Assembly: GCA_902806565.1 (NCBI GenBank)
Contig: CADCXA010000025.1
Span: 1,116,001 to 1,180,000, forward strand
Length of the DNA stretch: 64,000 nucleotides
Origin: Hypoxylon rubiginosum
Lineage: Eukaryota > Ascomycota > Sordariomycetes > Xylariales > Hypoxylaceae
Direction of reading: 5' to 3'
Part shown: piece after piece, positions 47,437 to 59,582 of the stretch
How the letters are laid out: each line of letters opens with the position of its first letter
Numbering within the stretch: position 1 is the first letter of the stretch
Position numbers and translations under genes: made by a program
The notes under the pieces: generated by a model
Seen by the model: the letters and a program-made list of their open reading frames with translations, nothing else
What the model was told of the DNA's origin: nothing
Databases searched by the model: none

Positions 47437-50400
47437 ATACGAGGGTTTGGTCATAAAAGAGCCTCTCTACTTACTACTACTCCCACTTTCGTTTACGAAG
47501 CAAATACTTTTACTGCTATACTTTTTAATGTTGAATACTCTCGCACCAGCGGCGGGAACTTGAGAGTCTTATTAGGCGCTACATATTATTCGAGCAAAGC
47601 ATTTGGACACAACGGTCATTAGAGATTTTTCGCATAGCTCGGGCAACCGACATTTCGGGCGGGAAGGGAAAAAAAGTTTAAGAGAAACAGCTTCATGTTG
47701 TTTGTTGTTGCTTCACATTGGTTAGGTGTCAGGAACGAAATACAGTCTGCTTTTTTCACACCATCAGCCGCAGGTTACGGGTTCCCCAGTACCGAATCTG
47801 TGTACGGCCAGATTATACCTCCCCTCCGTCAACTACCTTTCTTTTGTCCAGTCTACTCGCGACATATACACATGCACAGGTTTCATACCGCCGGTCTTCT
47901 GGAGACCGGGCCTTGGGACTGGCAATTTCACGTACATATATATAAATACTTCAGGGATTTTTATCGGGAGTCCGCTGCTGGGCTTAGCGGGTGTTTATGG
48001 CGTTTTGTTTGTTTTTCTACGTTGGTTCTTTGGGTCTTTTGGGGCGGGACAGGACAGGCGGCATTATTCGATACCAGATTGCGAATTCACAAGACTGCAG
48101 AAACTTATTTCCCGTATCCATTCCTATTATTATTTTTCCCTTTTGGATACTCTTAATACCCACCGAGCTTTGTTCTATACAAGTTGGTATATATACTACG
48201 GGACAGGTTATAGGGGGAGGAGCCATTTCTTTTCAGGAGACTACGGGGAGGGGGGCTCAATCATTCCTACGCAGCGGGAGGGACAGGCTATTCTGTGGAG
48301 TCTAAAATACGGGGGAAGACAAAAGACCGGGGTGGTGTGGACGATTTTGAACGTATCGTGGGGAGAGAAACGGGTAGAGCATCGCGTTGTATCCCGTTTC
48401 GGGGGAGAAAAGGGGGAGGAGGAAGGGGGGAAGAAAGTAGAGCGAATTAGGGATCAAAACAAGCGGCTAAACTAGAGGATAAAAGATCCAGATCAGCAAA
48501 TTGCCGTAGCCAGAGAAAAAAATAATCCCAACAGAAGTTCAAATTTCTAGCATATTGAAACATTTGGAAAACCAAAACAACAACAGAAACACCGACCTTT
48601 TCGCTGTGACACAAGACGGACTTTACCGAAGTAAGAGAATCTCAAAGGAACGTAGAGGTTGTATCCGAAGGAGACCCTACCCCCAAAGTAAAGTAATAAT
48701 CAAAAAAGGTTGGGTAGGATCCAGAACTACCCATACTCTGGGTATATAAACAGACCAATGCGTGCAACCCTACACCTTTACACACCTACAGCCTATCAGA
48801 CCCGAGGGCCACAGGCGAAAACAGCCACGGCCATCTGACACAAATCCAGCTACGCTACCTCACACACACACACTCACACACGCGGCTTACCAGATCTCGA
48901 TAACCCCCGTTGGCCTGATGGTGTGAGGTAGGTAGGGTCGGTAGGGTGGTAGCGCCTATTTTCTTTAACGCTTACGCTTGTTGTACCAAAGCTACGATCT
49001 TTCTTCCAGTCAGCAGCCGAAGCTACCCCAGGGGGGGGACAACACCTACATAGTACGTGCATCAAACGGGCTGCCCGTACGTAAAGTTCATGATAGGTAT
49101 ACCGAGAATAGAATGGGGAGGGCGGGCTTTCCGACCTGACTGGAGAGAGAGAGAGACAGAGAAACAGAGAGAGAGACCTGGCTGTCGTGCGTCCACGCTA
49201 ATTTTCTATGTAGGTCTCCTCGAGGAGGAAGAAGGTTGAGTATACGTCAGCCCGTAAGCCAGCTCTCGGTATTGCTGCCGAGTGAGCAACGCAGCAACGT
49301 ATATAATTCGAGACATAAATAATCCGCGTCATACGTATTAATATATACATATATGCAATACTTGTGCTACATACCCTATACAGCAGCACCTCATATACCG
49401 CGACCGTTTGCTTGGCCAAACTCTATTCGAACGATGAGCGACTCCTTCGCTCTCGCCGCCTCGCTGTCTCCTCTCTCTCTCTCCTCCTCCTCTCCTTGTC
49501 CATCCCGTATCCTGTAACCCCGTCCATCACCTGTAACTCTTGCAGCCGTATCCACATCGTGGAACCCTCTTCCCCCCTCCTCTTCGTGTGGTGGCTGGGC
49601 GCCCAATGATTCCACCGCATATGTAGGTATATATATTTATTTGCAGATCAGGGTTCGGTCTTGGGCCGGCCACATGGCAGGCCTTCCGCCGCTTTACCAC
49701 TATGTATGTAACTTAGGTAGGTACCTACCTAGGTACGTACAAAGGGGAGGATGGGGGAGTACCAGGTTTCTAGGTCGGGGGGCGTTGATGTGCTGATAGT
49801 ATCGAGTAGTGTAGACAGGTTAGCAGTGTTGCGTGTTCCCGCTGGATAGGTAGGCTAAGCGATCTTCATCTTCATCATCTGCTTGCGTGCCTCTGTGGAT
49901 CATTATCTGCATCTCGTTCTCTCGTGTCTCTCTCCCTCCCCGGCTCTCTGTCTCAGGCTAGCTGGAGAGCCGCTCCTCGTCGAAGATCCGGTTCGTAACT
50001 ACCTACGCATAGGCTGATGATAGGTCAAGTCTAAACTAAACGAATATATGTGTTGCTGCAGCGTTGCCGATGAAACAGGACCGCTACACAACACACCACT
50101 ATGCCTGCCCCGTTTCGGACGGCCAGTCAGTCAACTCCCCTCCCCGCCCCCCCTGGCCGGCAAACGAAAGCCAGGCCAGGACAAGGCCAGGCCACCGGAA
50201 GCGGTAACTGATAGACCCAGTACCAAGAGATCAGCGGAGGCCCGGAGCATTTCTGGCGAATGAGGGGTCCGGGCTGGCGTAGCTATAGGATCACCGCCGC
50301 CTGCCCCAGGGGTCTAGACCACGAACCAGCAAAGGAGACGAAGAGGTAAGGTAAACACGGTTGTGTCTCTTAGCGCGTGTTTCTTTTTCTTTTCTGTGTA

Positions 50401-53394
50401 TTGCCCGCGTGTCCGTGCCTCCTTTCGCCTTTGTTGCCCCGTGCTCTTGCCCATCCGAATTTTAAATGCGGTCTTGCCATTACACACTGCCGACAACTAT
50501 GTCATAGGTCCCTTGCTCTCCTTGCTACGCCGGCCTGCTGGCTGCATTTCTGGTTTCTGGTTACAGCGTCGGTCCGACTCGTCGCTACTACTACTTACTT
50601 ACTACTGTCTTTTGCGTGTTCGCCCCTATCTTCTACTCATGCACCGAACCTGAATCTATCTTAGTTGATCCTCAGCCCCGTTGTGAGAGGTAGGTTGGTA
50701 AAGCAGAAATCGCCTGCTCCGGATCATCGCGACCAACGGTATGCGATTGAACATGCCCTCCTACGTCTGCAATGCATGTATAAGGCGGGGGCCCTTCGGT
50801 GTGTGCTTGTGTGCGTGTGTGCGTCCAGACGTCCGAAGAGATGTGTATAGGTGGTAGGATTCCAACGAGGCCCCAAACCCGAACCCGATCGAAGCCGCCG
50901 AGAGAGAGGCCAGTTCCGTGACCGAAAGTTGCTGAGTGTAGCCACCCCTTCCTCTCTCTCTTGCTTCGCCAAAAGTTCCCCTTCCTTTTCACGACAGCAA
51001 GAGAGAGAGAGACAGAGAGAGAAGAGGGGTGGGGGCGTGGGAGACACGGAGCAGCCGAGACTCTCCGTCGGTTGACCGTCGTACATACATGAAGCGAAGC
51101 AGCGAGCTGTAGGGGAAGGAAGAGGAGGAGAAAAAAAGGGTTCCTCTTTTTTTTTTTCTTCGTCGATTTCTCCTCACTGCGACCCCACGAAATATTCCCC
51201 GAGCTTGGCCATGGCCATCATCATGCCGAAATCTCTTCACCGCAAGTTCGATCGCGATAGTCGTCCTGTCTCTTCCTCGAAATGTGCAGCTTGCAGCGCG
51301 TCGGCAGCCCCGGTAGTTGGGCAGCAACCTTTTTTCTCTCTTTCCTCTTCGCGCGGTTGGCTGGGTACCAGGTAAGTTTTAAGGTAGGTAAGATTTCGCA
51401 TCTCGCAGAACCGGGATAGACCGCGATCAGGGACGTGTTTGCGGTCCGCCCCGTGAGGGGCTTGGGTAAGGAAAGCTATAATCCTGCAAAAAGCTTGGCT
51501 GATCTACGCGTTGCGTTTTGCTTGCGAGACAGCCTGCCGCTTGTTGCACCTGTCTTGCGTACCATCCAGGACGCCCGGATCGACGGCGGCTCTGGAACAA
51601 ACTTGGTCGATGGCGACATGTATCGTACATGTATCTTGCTACGTTACGTGACGCCCAGGACTGATTTGGTGACCAGCCCTTTCCAGAAGAGGGACGTTTC
51701 TTGGTGACGACGGCATACCCGGGACTAGCGAATAAGGCGCTGCCCAAAGTCTGCCTGAAAATGATGATCGACATGCTTCGTAGGTACGTCTTCGATGTCG
51801 AGCGCGGTCTGTACGGTCATCTGCAGCTCTCACTACGTGCTGACATTCATGCTAGACGCTAGCTACAAGATACCTTAGGTACCTAAGATAGGTATATACA
51901 TGAATACATATTGCTAATTTCGAAGTCCATGACACACATGTTGGTATATTGGTCCTGCTCCGCTCCTCCGCGTGTGATACGACAGCATCATCGGAGTCCA
52001 ACCTCCTCGGCCCCCGGTTTTCCCATCTTGCAATATCCTAGGACCCCCGCGTGGTGGCCAGCCGAAGCTTGGCGGGCTGACTGGTTCAGGGGGAGGGCTC
52101 ATCTAGGTATTAACGGCTAGCAAGATGATTTGTACGTATTCATCGATGGGAAATACGGATTACGAAGGGCGAGACAAGAAGACAGGTGTAGACAACAGGT
52201 ACTCTGTGCTGCTGTTTTGATAGGGTTCAGCATCACACTCGTACATGCCTCCTAGGAGTAATCAAGTATGTTCCTAGGGAAGTTATAGAGTACCTTAGGT
52301 AGGTAGGTACCTACATATCAGGAATGAGACTATTCAGTAATAATCCAATAGTGACTATTCAGGGGCTCTCTTTGGATACAACGATAATTCATTCGTAAAC
52401 ATATCGTCATTCTGCATGTTTAATAAACACAAGCACTCAATATTAGGGCTCTAGCCGTCTGGCCTCTAACCCCTTAGACGAGGAGGCTGCTAGTGTTAGC
52501 CTGTTGGTCTGGATAGGGGGGGTACATTGGTCTGATAGAAAGGCTAAGTTCAGACAAAGGACATCGGTGGCGAAGTCTCTCCCGGAGCCGTGCGTTTGTC
52601 TCTCCCACCAGCATCTTCGCCATGCTCTTAAGGTGTTGCCCCTTATGGTACTTGTAGTTTTGCTATCTATAATGAAGTCGAAACTACTAGAGCAAGAGTC
52701 ATTCTTGCTCGCTCTGAATCGAGTTTGGGCGTTTAGTTAACCGAATGCTTTCAATTGAAGAGTTGTGTACTCCTGTACCTAACCTCCGAAAGGAACCCCT
52801 GAATAGGTACCTGATCCACCCCTAGAAACCATAGCTATCCACAACCCCATAAGACACGCCAATTCTAAGGGCGTTCTAATGTAATAGAAGGAATTTGATG
52901 CTTCTACCAACGAGTTATGTGTAGAATCGTATTGTCATAGCTAACAATAAGGTGAATGAATCACTGCTCACTTTAGCTACCTGTCTATTTAAGAATTATC
53001 CACGAGTGTGAAGTAGAACGAAGAGTAGGTATGTGTGAAAATATGCGCAAACTTCGAATTCGGTATCTCCTGTCGTTACCCCGAGACCTATAACGTCAAC
53101 CCTGATCCAAACCAAGGAGACCTGCTCAGCATTAACGATAGAAAACACTTGACACTTTATATTAACGAAATTAGTGACCCTCAACTCCCCAGTACCGTAG
53201 TCGTCCCATTGTCCTGATGGCGTAACGCGAATCATCCCTCTATACTTCAACGCTAGCTCGGCCGGAGTGCGAAGGCCGTAGCAAACCAAAAAAGAAAAAG
53301 GTTCTCTTAGAAATGCATATGTGCTCCATTCGTCGTGTCTCGTTCTTCACTACCCTGTCCTGTTCCGTGTGTCAACTTAGTGAATAAGTTGCCA
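47437..53394. other. 6-kb gene-free convergent region
   Basis: Between the 3' ends of the bZIP and Zn2Cys6 genes. Frames at 47695-48475 are open in two or three phases at once, as in T-rich 3' untranslated sequence, and show no domain. GA/CT tracts occur at 49143-49175, 49470-49500, 50985-51025 and 51121-51170. Copies of the TAGGTACCTA-type palindrome are at 49709-49738, 51872-51885 and 52290-52316. No gene is supported. Confidence 0.5.
49709..49738. repeat. Palindromic TAGGTAGGTACCTACCTA element
   Basis: A near-perfect inverted repeat centred on GGTACC, reading TTAGGTAGGTACCTACCTAG and then GTACG. It is one copy of a dispersed intergenic motif described in the findings. Confidence 0.8.
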
Positions 53395-56300
53395 TTATCG
53401 GTAGTCTGAGGGCGGATAGGGCGCGACGTGAGGGTGGAGGCCGTTCCCCTGCGGCAGTGGTGGCTGAGGAAGCCCGTAAGACACATATGCCTCAACCGGA
53501 TGAAGCGAGTGACTGATTCCCATGCTGTTGGTAGACGGAACGTTCCAGCCTTGCATTAGGATGTCGAAATCGAACTCGGAGTCGCCACCGGTAAGACCTT
53601 CCATTCCCGGCGCCATGCTGACCGCTGCAATGCCGCTGTTTAGCGATACGCTTCCTTCCGGGCTGGGTTGCTGCAACGTGGGTGGCATCATCGGCAGCAT
53701 ACGAGCTTCTCGGTGTGCCGCCGCCACGCCAACGGCTGCAGGCCCCTTTGTTAACGATATGTCTCTCATGTAGATGTCTTGCCGTTCAGTGTTGGGATCG
53801 TGAAAGAAGTACGACGTGGGATCACGGCAGAAGGTCTCAGAGTCCATGGATACTGTGGGTATCTTGCGACCAGGCAAAGATATACTTGCCCTCGAAGGCC
53901 GCTCTTGGTTTGCCTCGTGGAACTTCTGGATGATGTATCTGACCCTCTTAGCCTGTGCATCCCTCTGTTCGCAGTGTTCGAGTATGCGGATAGTACTCTC
54001 GATGGAGTTGTTTGCGTCAGGGTTATGGTATAACGAGGTAAACTCATTACTCAATATGATGAGTGCTGCTGCAAAGACGAAATATCTATCAAGTGGAAAG
54101 GGGCTGCAGGTAAGCTTTCTGTCTTCTTCTTAGCGGTGCTATAGCAAGGGGCCTTACATCACGAAAGGATTGCACTGAGGCAAGTATTCAGCATCCAACG
54201 CGGCTCGTGCAAGAATTATGGTACGCTGCGCAGCTTCAATGCAGGCTTGAGAAAACTTTTCCAGTCTATCCAGTCTCTGATCAGCAGAGGGAAGCTTCTC
54301 GGGCAAGTCATCATAGCCCATTTTATAGCCCCATTTTATAAGGAACAGAAAGAATGGTCTCGTGAGGAGTATAACGGAGTGGCAGTGAAGGAGGTTAACG
54401 TGAAGGACGGCAACGGCTTCTGCTGGATCGATTGGCCTGCCCATGATTCGTCGACAATGCAGACTCTGATGCATTTCTCGCTCCCAAATTTCCAGGCGAT
54501 CTGCGATTTCTTGCCCCACAAGAGTTGATATCCTTCTCTTGGAATAGAATTTCCTGAGCGTCGTCCCGATCAGCATGCTGCTTCTTACTGCGGCGTTAAG
54601 TGCCATTGAATTTGTTACTCCTGAATCAATGCTCATTGGTGATTCGGCTGTTGTAGCCTCTCTCTCGAAGTCCAATGCGTGTTCGGAGCAGTCTGCTTCC
54701 GAAATGGTTATGGGACGTCCAAGACTCGCAGCAAGGAAGCGATCGAAAACGAATAGACTCCTCCAAACGCTTTTACGCAGCTGTCGTTCAGGAGGCTCGA
54801 AAACCTCCATGGTTTCCTCTCTATGCAGCCCCAATGCTTTTGCGGAATGTATTGCCATCCCTACCCATCATAATCAGATACAAGTTGAGAGTTGAAGTTG
54901 AGAGAAAGAGGAAAGGCATTGAAGACGAGGCTAAAAAGGCAAGAAAAGTGGCAATGCTGCTTACCGACGTAAATGTACGAAGCATTCCTCCCAGACACCG
55001 CCAGCAAATAGAGCGACATGAGTAGGAGGGCTTGGACTGACCAGAAGTCGGCATCTTGAAATCCTGTGGCTGGGCCGTAGAGGTCTCTGGCGTTTCGATA
55101 GAATAGCTCGGCACGATTGATTGGCTCCCTATGCAACTTTTGAATCACAACTCCTGCCTCGGTCCCTTGCAATGGACAAGCGATAACTAGACCAATGGCA
55201 AGTACGAGGTTGAGTCTGCATAGATCCTTCTGTGTGATGCTGAGAGGGTCATTGTAGCAATCTTCAACGGTCTGGAGAAACGCTTCCCTGTGGAACACTT
55301 CAATGAAGCCGGAGGTCTGTAGATTTAGTAAGCGAACCTAGCTATTGTGAAGATGATAAAAGGGGTATGACCCTACATTTATGAAAAAAGAGTCAACCAA
55401 GATATCGGCTGTTTTCCTATCCGGTAATATCCCAGTTGGCTGTATGCCTTGAGGGAGCTGAATGATATTCTCCACTATGTTATGCCTCTCATTGTCCTGG
55501 GTGAAATCAGAGTCCCCAGCGACGCTCGAAACTATCATGCGAACCAACTGCAGGTAGGAAAGGCTTGCTGACTCGCCAACATACTCTATTCCAACATATT
55601 AGCACCTGAGAAATGGAGGCTCGGGGTCCAAGCCTAAAATAAAATCCAGCTGGGAAACGTTATAATTATCCCTCCGAATCACGTTTGCCTGGAGGCCACA
55701 GTTCGCGTAAAGGATGTAGGATCCAACATGAGCCATTTGGTGTGAAAGAGAATTAATGTTTAGGGGAAGTTGTGTGGCTCTACTCACGTAACCTTCTCGT
55801 CTTATCCTCAAGCATTCGAGGATGAGAAAAGAGCTCAGCTTCATCCGCAGCACCGCTACTAGTACTGACCCGAGAGCGGGAATCAAAATCGCGACCATTG
55901 CCGCCGAGAAAGTGGCGAGTTGTCCCCGCGAGCTTTGTCTGGCTCAACTCGGGTGACTCTGTTTTTATGCTCATTGCTGGCCTGTCGGAGTTCTGACTCC
56001 ACGACGCCATAGACGGAGTGTGCGCCGTTATGGTTTGACCCGGTTCTAGCTTTAATATTCTTGGCGAACTATCGATATGTCGACGCTTGGTCGGGGATCC
56101 AAGAGGTTCTTGTGATCCAGCTTCCAGGCTTGTTGGCGTGTACACGCACTCCAGGTTGCGCTTGTGACACGTGCTGCATTTTTGCAGCCCATTGCACTAC
56201 AGCGGCATCGAGGTTAGCAAGGATGATGGCCGCAAAGATCGATACCCGTTAGGATCGTACGATAGCTCTAAGTCATACTGTCCACAAAGGGCTACACGAC

Positions 56301-56658
56301 CACTGCCAGCCGTTGTGAGACCCAATAAACCATCCGAAGACAGTAGTAGAGCATGCGTTTCCAGTGGCTGTGCTGCACGCTACTTAAGCAGTAGCTATGA
56401 GAAATAAAGACTGTCTAGAGGGATGATTCGTCCATCACCCGTCCCCGCAGGTCCGTTGTGGGAAGTTCGACGACCTCATATGTGAGAAAGTACAAAAAGT
56501 TGTAGATGATGAGAGGTGTCATAGTAAGAAAGGAGGTGCGAAAGAGAACTGGTTGAACTGACCTTTTGTTTCCTGCGTTTACAGGAGTCACATGCTTGGG
56601 CGGTACGTTGCCTCTTGTCGGGGTCGACCTTAGGTCGTGTCATGATGGTTTGAGCCAC
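53395..56658 (-). CDS. Zn2Cys6 fungal transcription factor
   Basis: Six exons rebuilt: 56658-56563, 56196-55788, 55585-55377, 55316-54965, 54860-54158 and 54085-53395, giving 819 residues. The binuclear zinc cluster CX2CX6CX5CX2CX6C uses C23, C26, C33, C39, C42 and C49 and is split by the first intron (366 nt) between K32 and C33. A disordered linker with TKRRHIDSSPR follows. The regulatory middle domain starts at about AELFSHPRMLEDKTRRLQ and YVGESASLSYLQLVRMIV, includes TSGFIEVFHREAF, and has the typical YVGMAIHSAKALGLHRE and RSLFVFDRFLAASLGRP, both restored across junctions. The last ~130 residues are disordered with Pro, Met and Gly. A nuclear DNA-binding regulator of the fungal-specific (xylanolytic activator-like) domain class; target genes unknown. 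Confidence 0.9.
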
Positions 56659-59582
56659 AGGCGATCTAGGTCACATTCACCATCCGACACCCTGCCACAA
56701 GATGCCAGGATCCAAGTCGGACAAGTAAAGAGAATGAAGAAAAAAACAGAAGACTTCGGGGGTCCGCGCCGGTCTTACGGGCGCTGGGGGCGTCGGTCTC
56801 GGATACGGATAGAATTGTATATTCAGCCCTATCGGAAACCAGTCGGTGCTCAAGTCCAAAGTCGTGAAGTCGTGCGAGTAATAGACTGGGCAACTGCTTG
56901 TCTCCCGGGCGGAGAATCAATACCGCCCTGCATGCAGTACGAGCAGCAGGGGCCAAGCAAACTATTATGGTAAGGTTGCGGCAGTATGTGTGGATTGCAG
57001 CCCGACTATGTGGAGACGAGCGTTCGCTGAGTATACAGACCGTAGCGAGCAGCTCACTGGAGCGCTACAGTGTTCTGTCACAATAGGATCTGACTGGCAT
57101 GGGGCTAGTCATGAAAAAGAAGCGAGAAAGGTGTAGGACTCTGGAACCGACGGACCACATCGGAAGCGGGAGGTTAGCTAGAAAAGAACTCTCATGGGGG
57201 AAAAAATTGAATGGAGGATGTAAGGGCTGGCACGTCGGATTTTGCTCGAGAAGTTCAAGGATGGCAGCCAACGCAGAGCCAAGTACCCCAACCCCAACTG
57301 GCAAGCCCGGTTCGCTCTCCTAAGCCGGACAGTGGGCGGCCTCGACCGCCTCTGACTTTTCTGGTCATGATTGTGATGAGAAATCTAGACAGGGCTGGGG
57401 GAGGAGTAGAACCGTGATTGGGTAGCTAGGCCGTAGATCCCAAGTGAGACTCCGTTAGGCACTTGGGTGGCGTTTTAGCACCGCCCAAGATACGGGAGAT
57501 AGCGGCTTATTTATTTCTTGATTCGATATGGACTTTTCGAGACGACGTTGTGATTGTTAGAAGGTATTAGGAGTGCGGACTTTTGTCTCTTCGATAAGAC
57601 ATAGGTCTGGATCAACCCACGCGAAGATCAACAAGGTCAGAACCGGGCAGCCCGGGATGCTGCCTTTTTCTTCTTCTTCTCTTTCCTTTTCACCAAGCCG
57701 CTTAAAGGCTGAAGGAGAGACGAAAAAAATGACCTATCAACTCCGTATGCACGTCAAATGTCTCGGTTATACCTTGCATTATTGGACTTATTACCCATCG
57801 CGAACCGAATCGAGTCGAATGTGAAGAATTAAGATTGTGAGATATGATAGATTTGATAATATGATAACGAGATATGAGCTCATAACTAGAAGCTCGCCTA
57901 GATTTGTATACAGTTGAGGCGATTCTCATGCGTAGGTACCTAGGAGGGATGTATATTGGCCTGTCAATACTCCGTACTCCGCAAATTATAGCCTTTATAT
58001 CCCCTGATGCTGGGTGAAGATGGGGGTTGAAGATTGGGGGTTTTGGGGGGTTTAGAGGCTTAAAGAGCTTAAAGAGTCGCTACCTAGCAGTTAAAGTTGT
58101 CGGGTAATGCACCTAAATGGCTAGAATGATCAGGGGTCGTAAAGCGATCGACCACGCACTGTACGGCCAAGTACTTGCCAAGCGGGGGACTCGAGTATGG
58201 AGACCCATGTACTGCCAAGTACTTGGTCTGAAGTTCTGTATCGGACAATTTCAGGGTCCACTTAGGCCGATTACTCCATTATTGCGGCTCAATCGTTCAA
58301 CTACCAGAACCAAGAAAAACCAAAAGCCAAAACCAAAACTAAAACAACCCGCCAGAATAACCCGCCCCGTAACCTATCACTCTCTCTACCTGCTCACCTG
58401 CTTACCTCTAGAGTCTAGATACACTTACATGAGACCCGTTATGAGACCACCCCCAAATCTCTTCATCGTCCAGCGCCCGTTATTCATAAAGTGCCGTCTA
58501 AGACAAACCTGTCAATGCCATATTTTATTCTTTGAGACCATATGTGTCACTCAAGGGCCGTTAAATATCGGTATTAAGAAGACCCCTTCTGGACGAGTCA
58601 CAACTTTCGGATGATGCACCTGGTACTCACCTCGACCGCTCAGTGGCTGATTTGTTCAACTGCCTAGCCTAAAATGCACAGGTTTCTCCCTTCCCTGCAT
58701 GTAATATCAAACGGTCTTCAGACAAGCTCGATCCGGCACTCGAAATCTGCATGTAACCCTTCATGTCAAAACCTTCCCCCCCTTGCTTTGTCTCGTGCCT
58801 CATGACCCCGTACTGGCTGGCACGGACCGAACCGATCTCAGATGAACCCGTTCATCTACGAACGTCAACCTTATCCCGGCAACATTGGGCGCGTCGAAGC
58901 TAGCGTAGTACTAGCTATCCCCCATCTGCTTCTGTGGGGACGAATTAGAAAGGCGTTCATGCTGGAGAATTTGATATCCTTCACTTTCTGTCTACATTCT
59001 TACTGATCGTCTACCAGGTTTAGTCAGCCTCCGATACTACTTCGAGGCCATGCTAGTCTTTATTCCAATGGTTTCATACCCGCAAGCATTGCTTTTGCTC
59101 CTTCGGGTGCGGTGCGCGAGTTGACGTGTCAACAGCAATCTTGAACATTCTAAGTCCATGACTTGGACGATCTAGCATGTGTCTGACCTGAAGGCATTGG
59201 CTGTAGCAGCGGTTCATATCGCCAGTGACATACATGTCTCTGGACCTGTTCTACATGTTAGCGCTGAAATATACGACTTCTTAGGCCAATTGACCCGTTG
59301 GACCAGGTCCAATGGGCCAGGCCTCGCCTATCGCTCACATACTAAACCGGATTTCTGTCACATATATGCTCGAGTCGCGATCTTACTAACTGTCTATATC
59401 GGTGAGTCACCCCTAAACAAATAGATCACAATATGTTGTGATATACGTACGGCCTTCTGTGACCCCTATTGATCAGAAGTCCCTGCCTTTGAAATATAAG
59501 CGGCGTGCTTTTGGGGTTATTTCCGTCTGTGTTCTTGATACGACAAACATAGTTCTTTGTTATGTCCTGCCCTATTACCACG
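56659..59582. other. 2.9-kb divergent intergenic region
   Basis: Between the Zn2Cys6 gene (minus) and the CoA-transferase (plus). Open frames at 56566-56973 and 58117-58614 show no domain. It contains two copies of a CCAAGTACTTGG-like palindrome (58167-58226) and a GGTACCTAGGA motif near 57935. Confidence 0.45.
58167..58226. repeat. Paired CCAAGTACTTGG palindromes
   Basis: CCAAGTACTTGC at 58167-58178 and the perfect 12-nt palindrome CCAAGTACTTGG at 58215-58226, each preceded by a TGTAC word. They lie about 1.4 kb upstream of the CoA-transferase gene. Confidence 0.75.

Noticed and set aside
47726..48475. 249-codon plus-strand open frame downstream of the bZIP gene
   Set aside because: Two or three frames are open together, composition is T/G-rich, no domain is visible and the start lacks support; more likely 3' untranslated sequence.
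58117..58614. 165-codon plus-strand frame before the CoA-transferase gene
   Set aside because: Contains the CCAAGTACTTGG repeats and Lys/Pro low complexity, no domain or homologue known to me.
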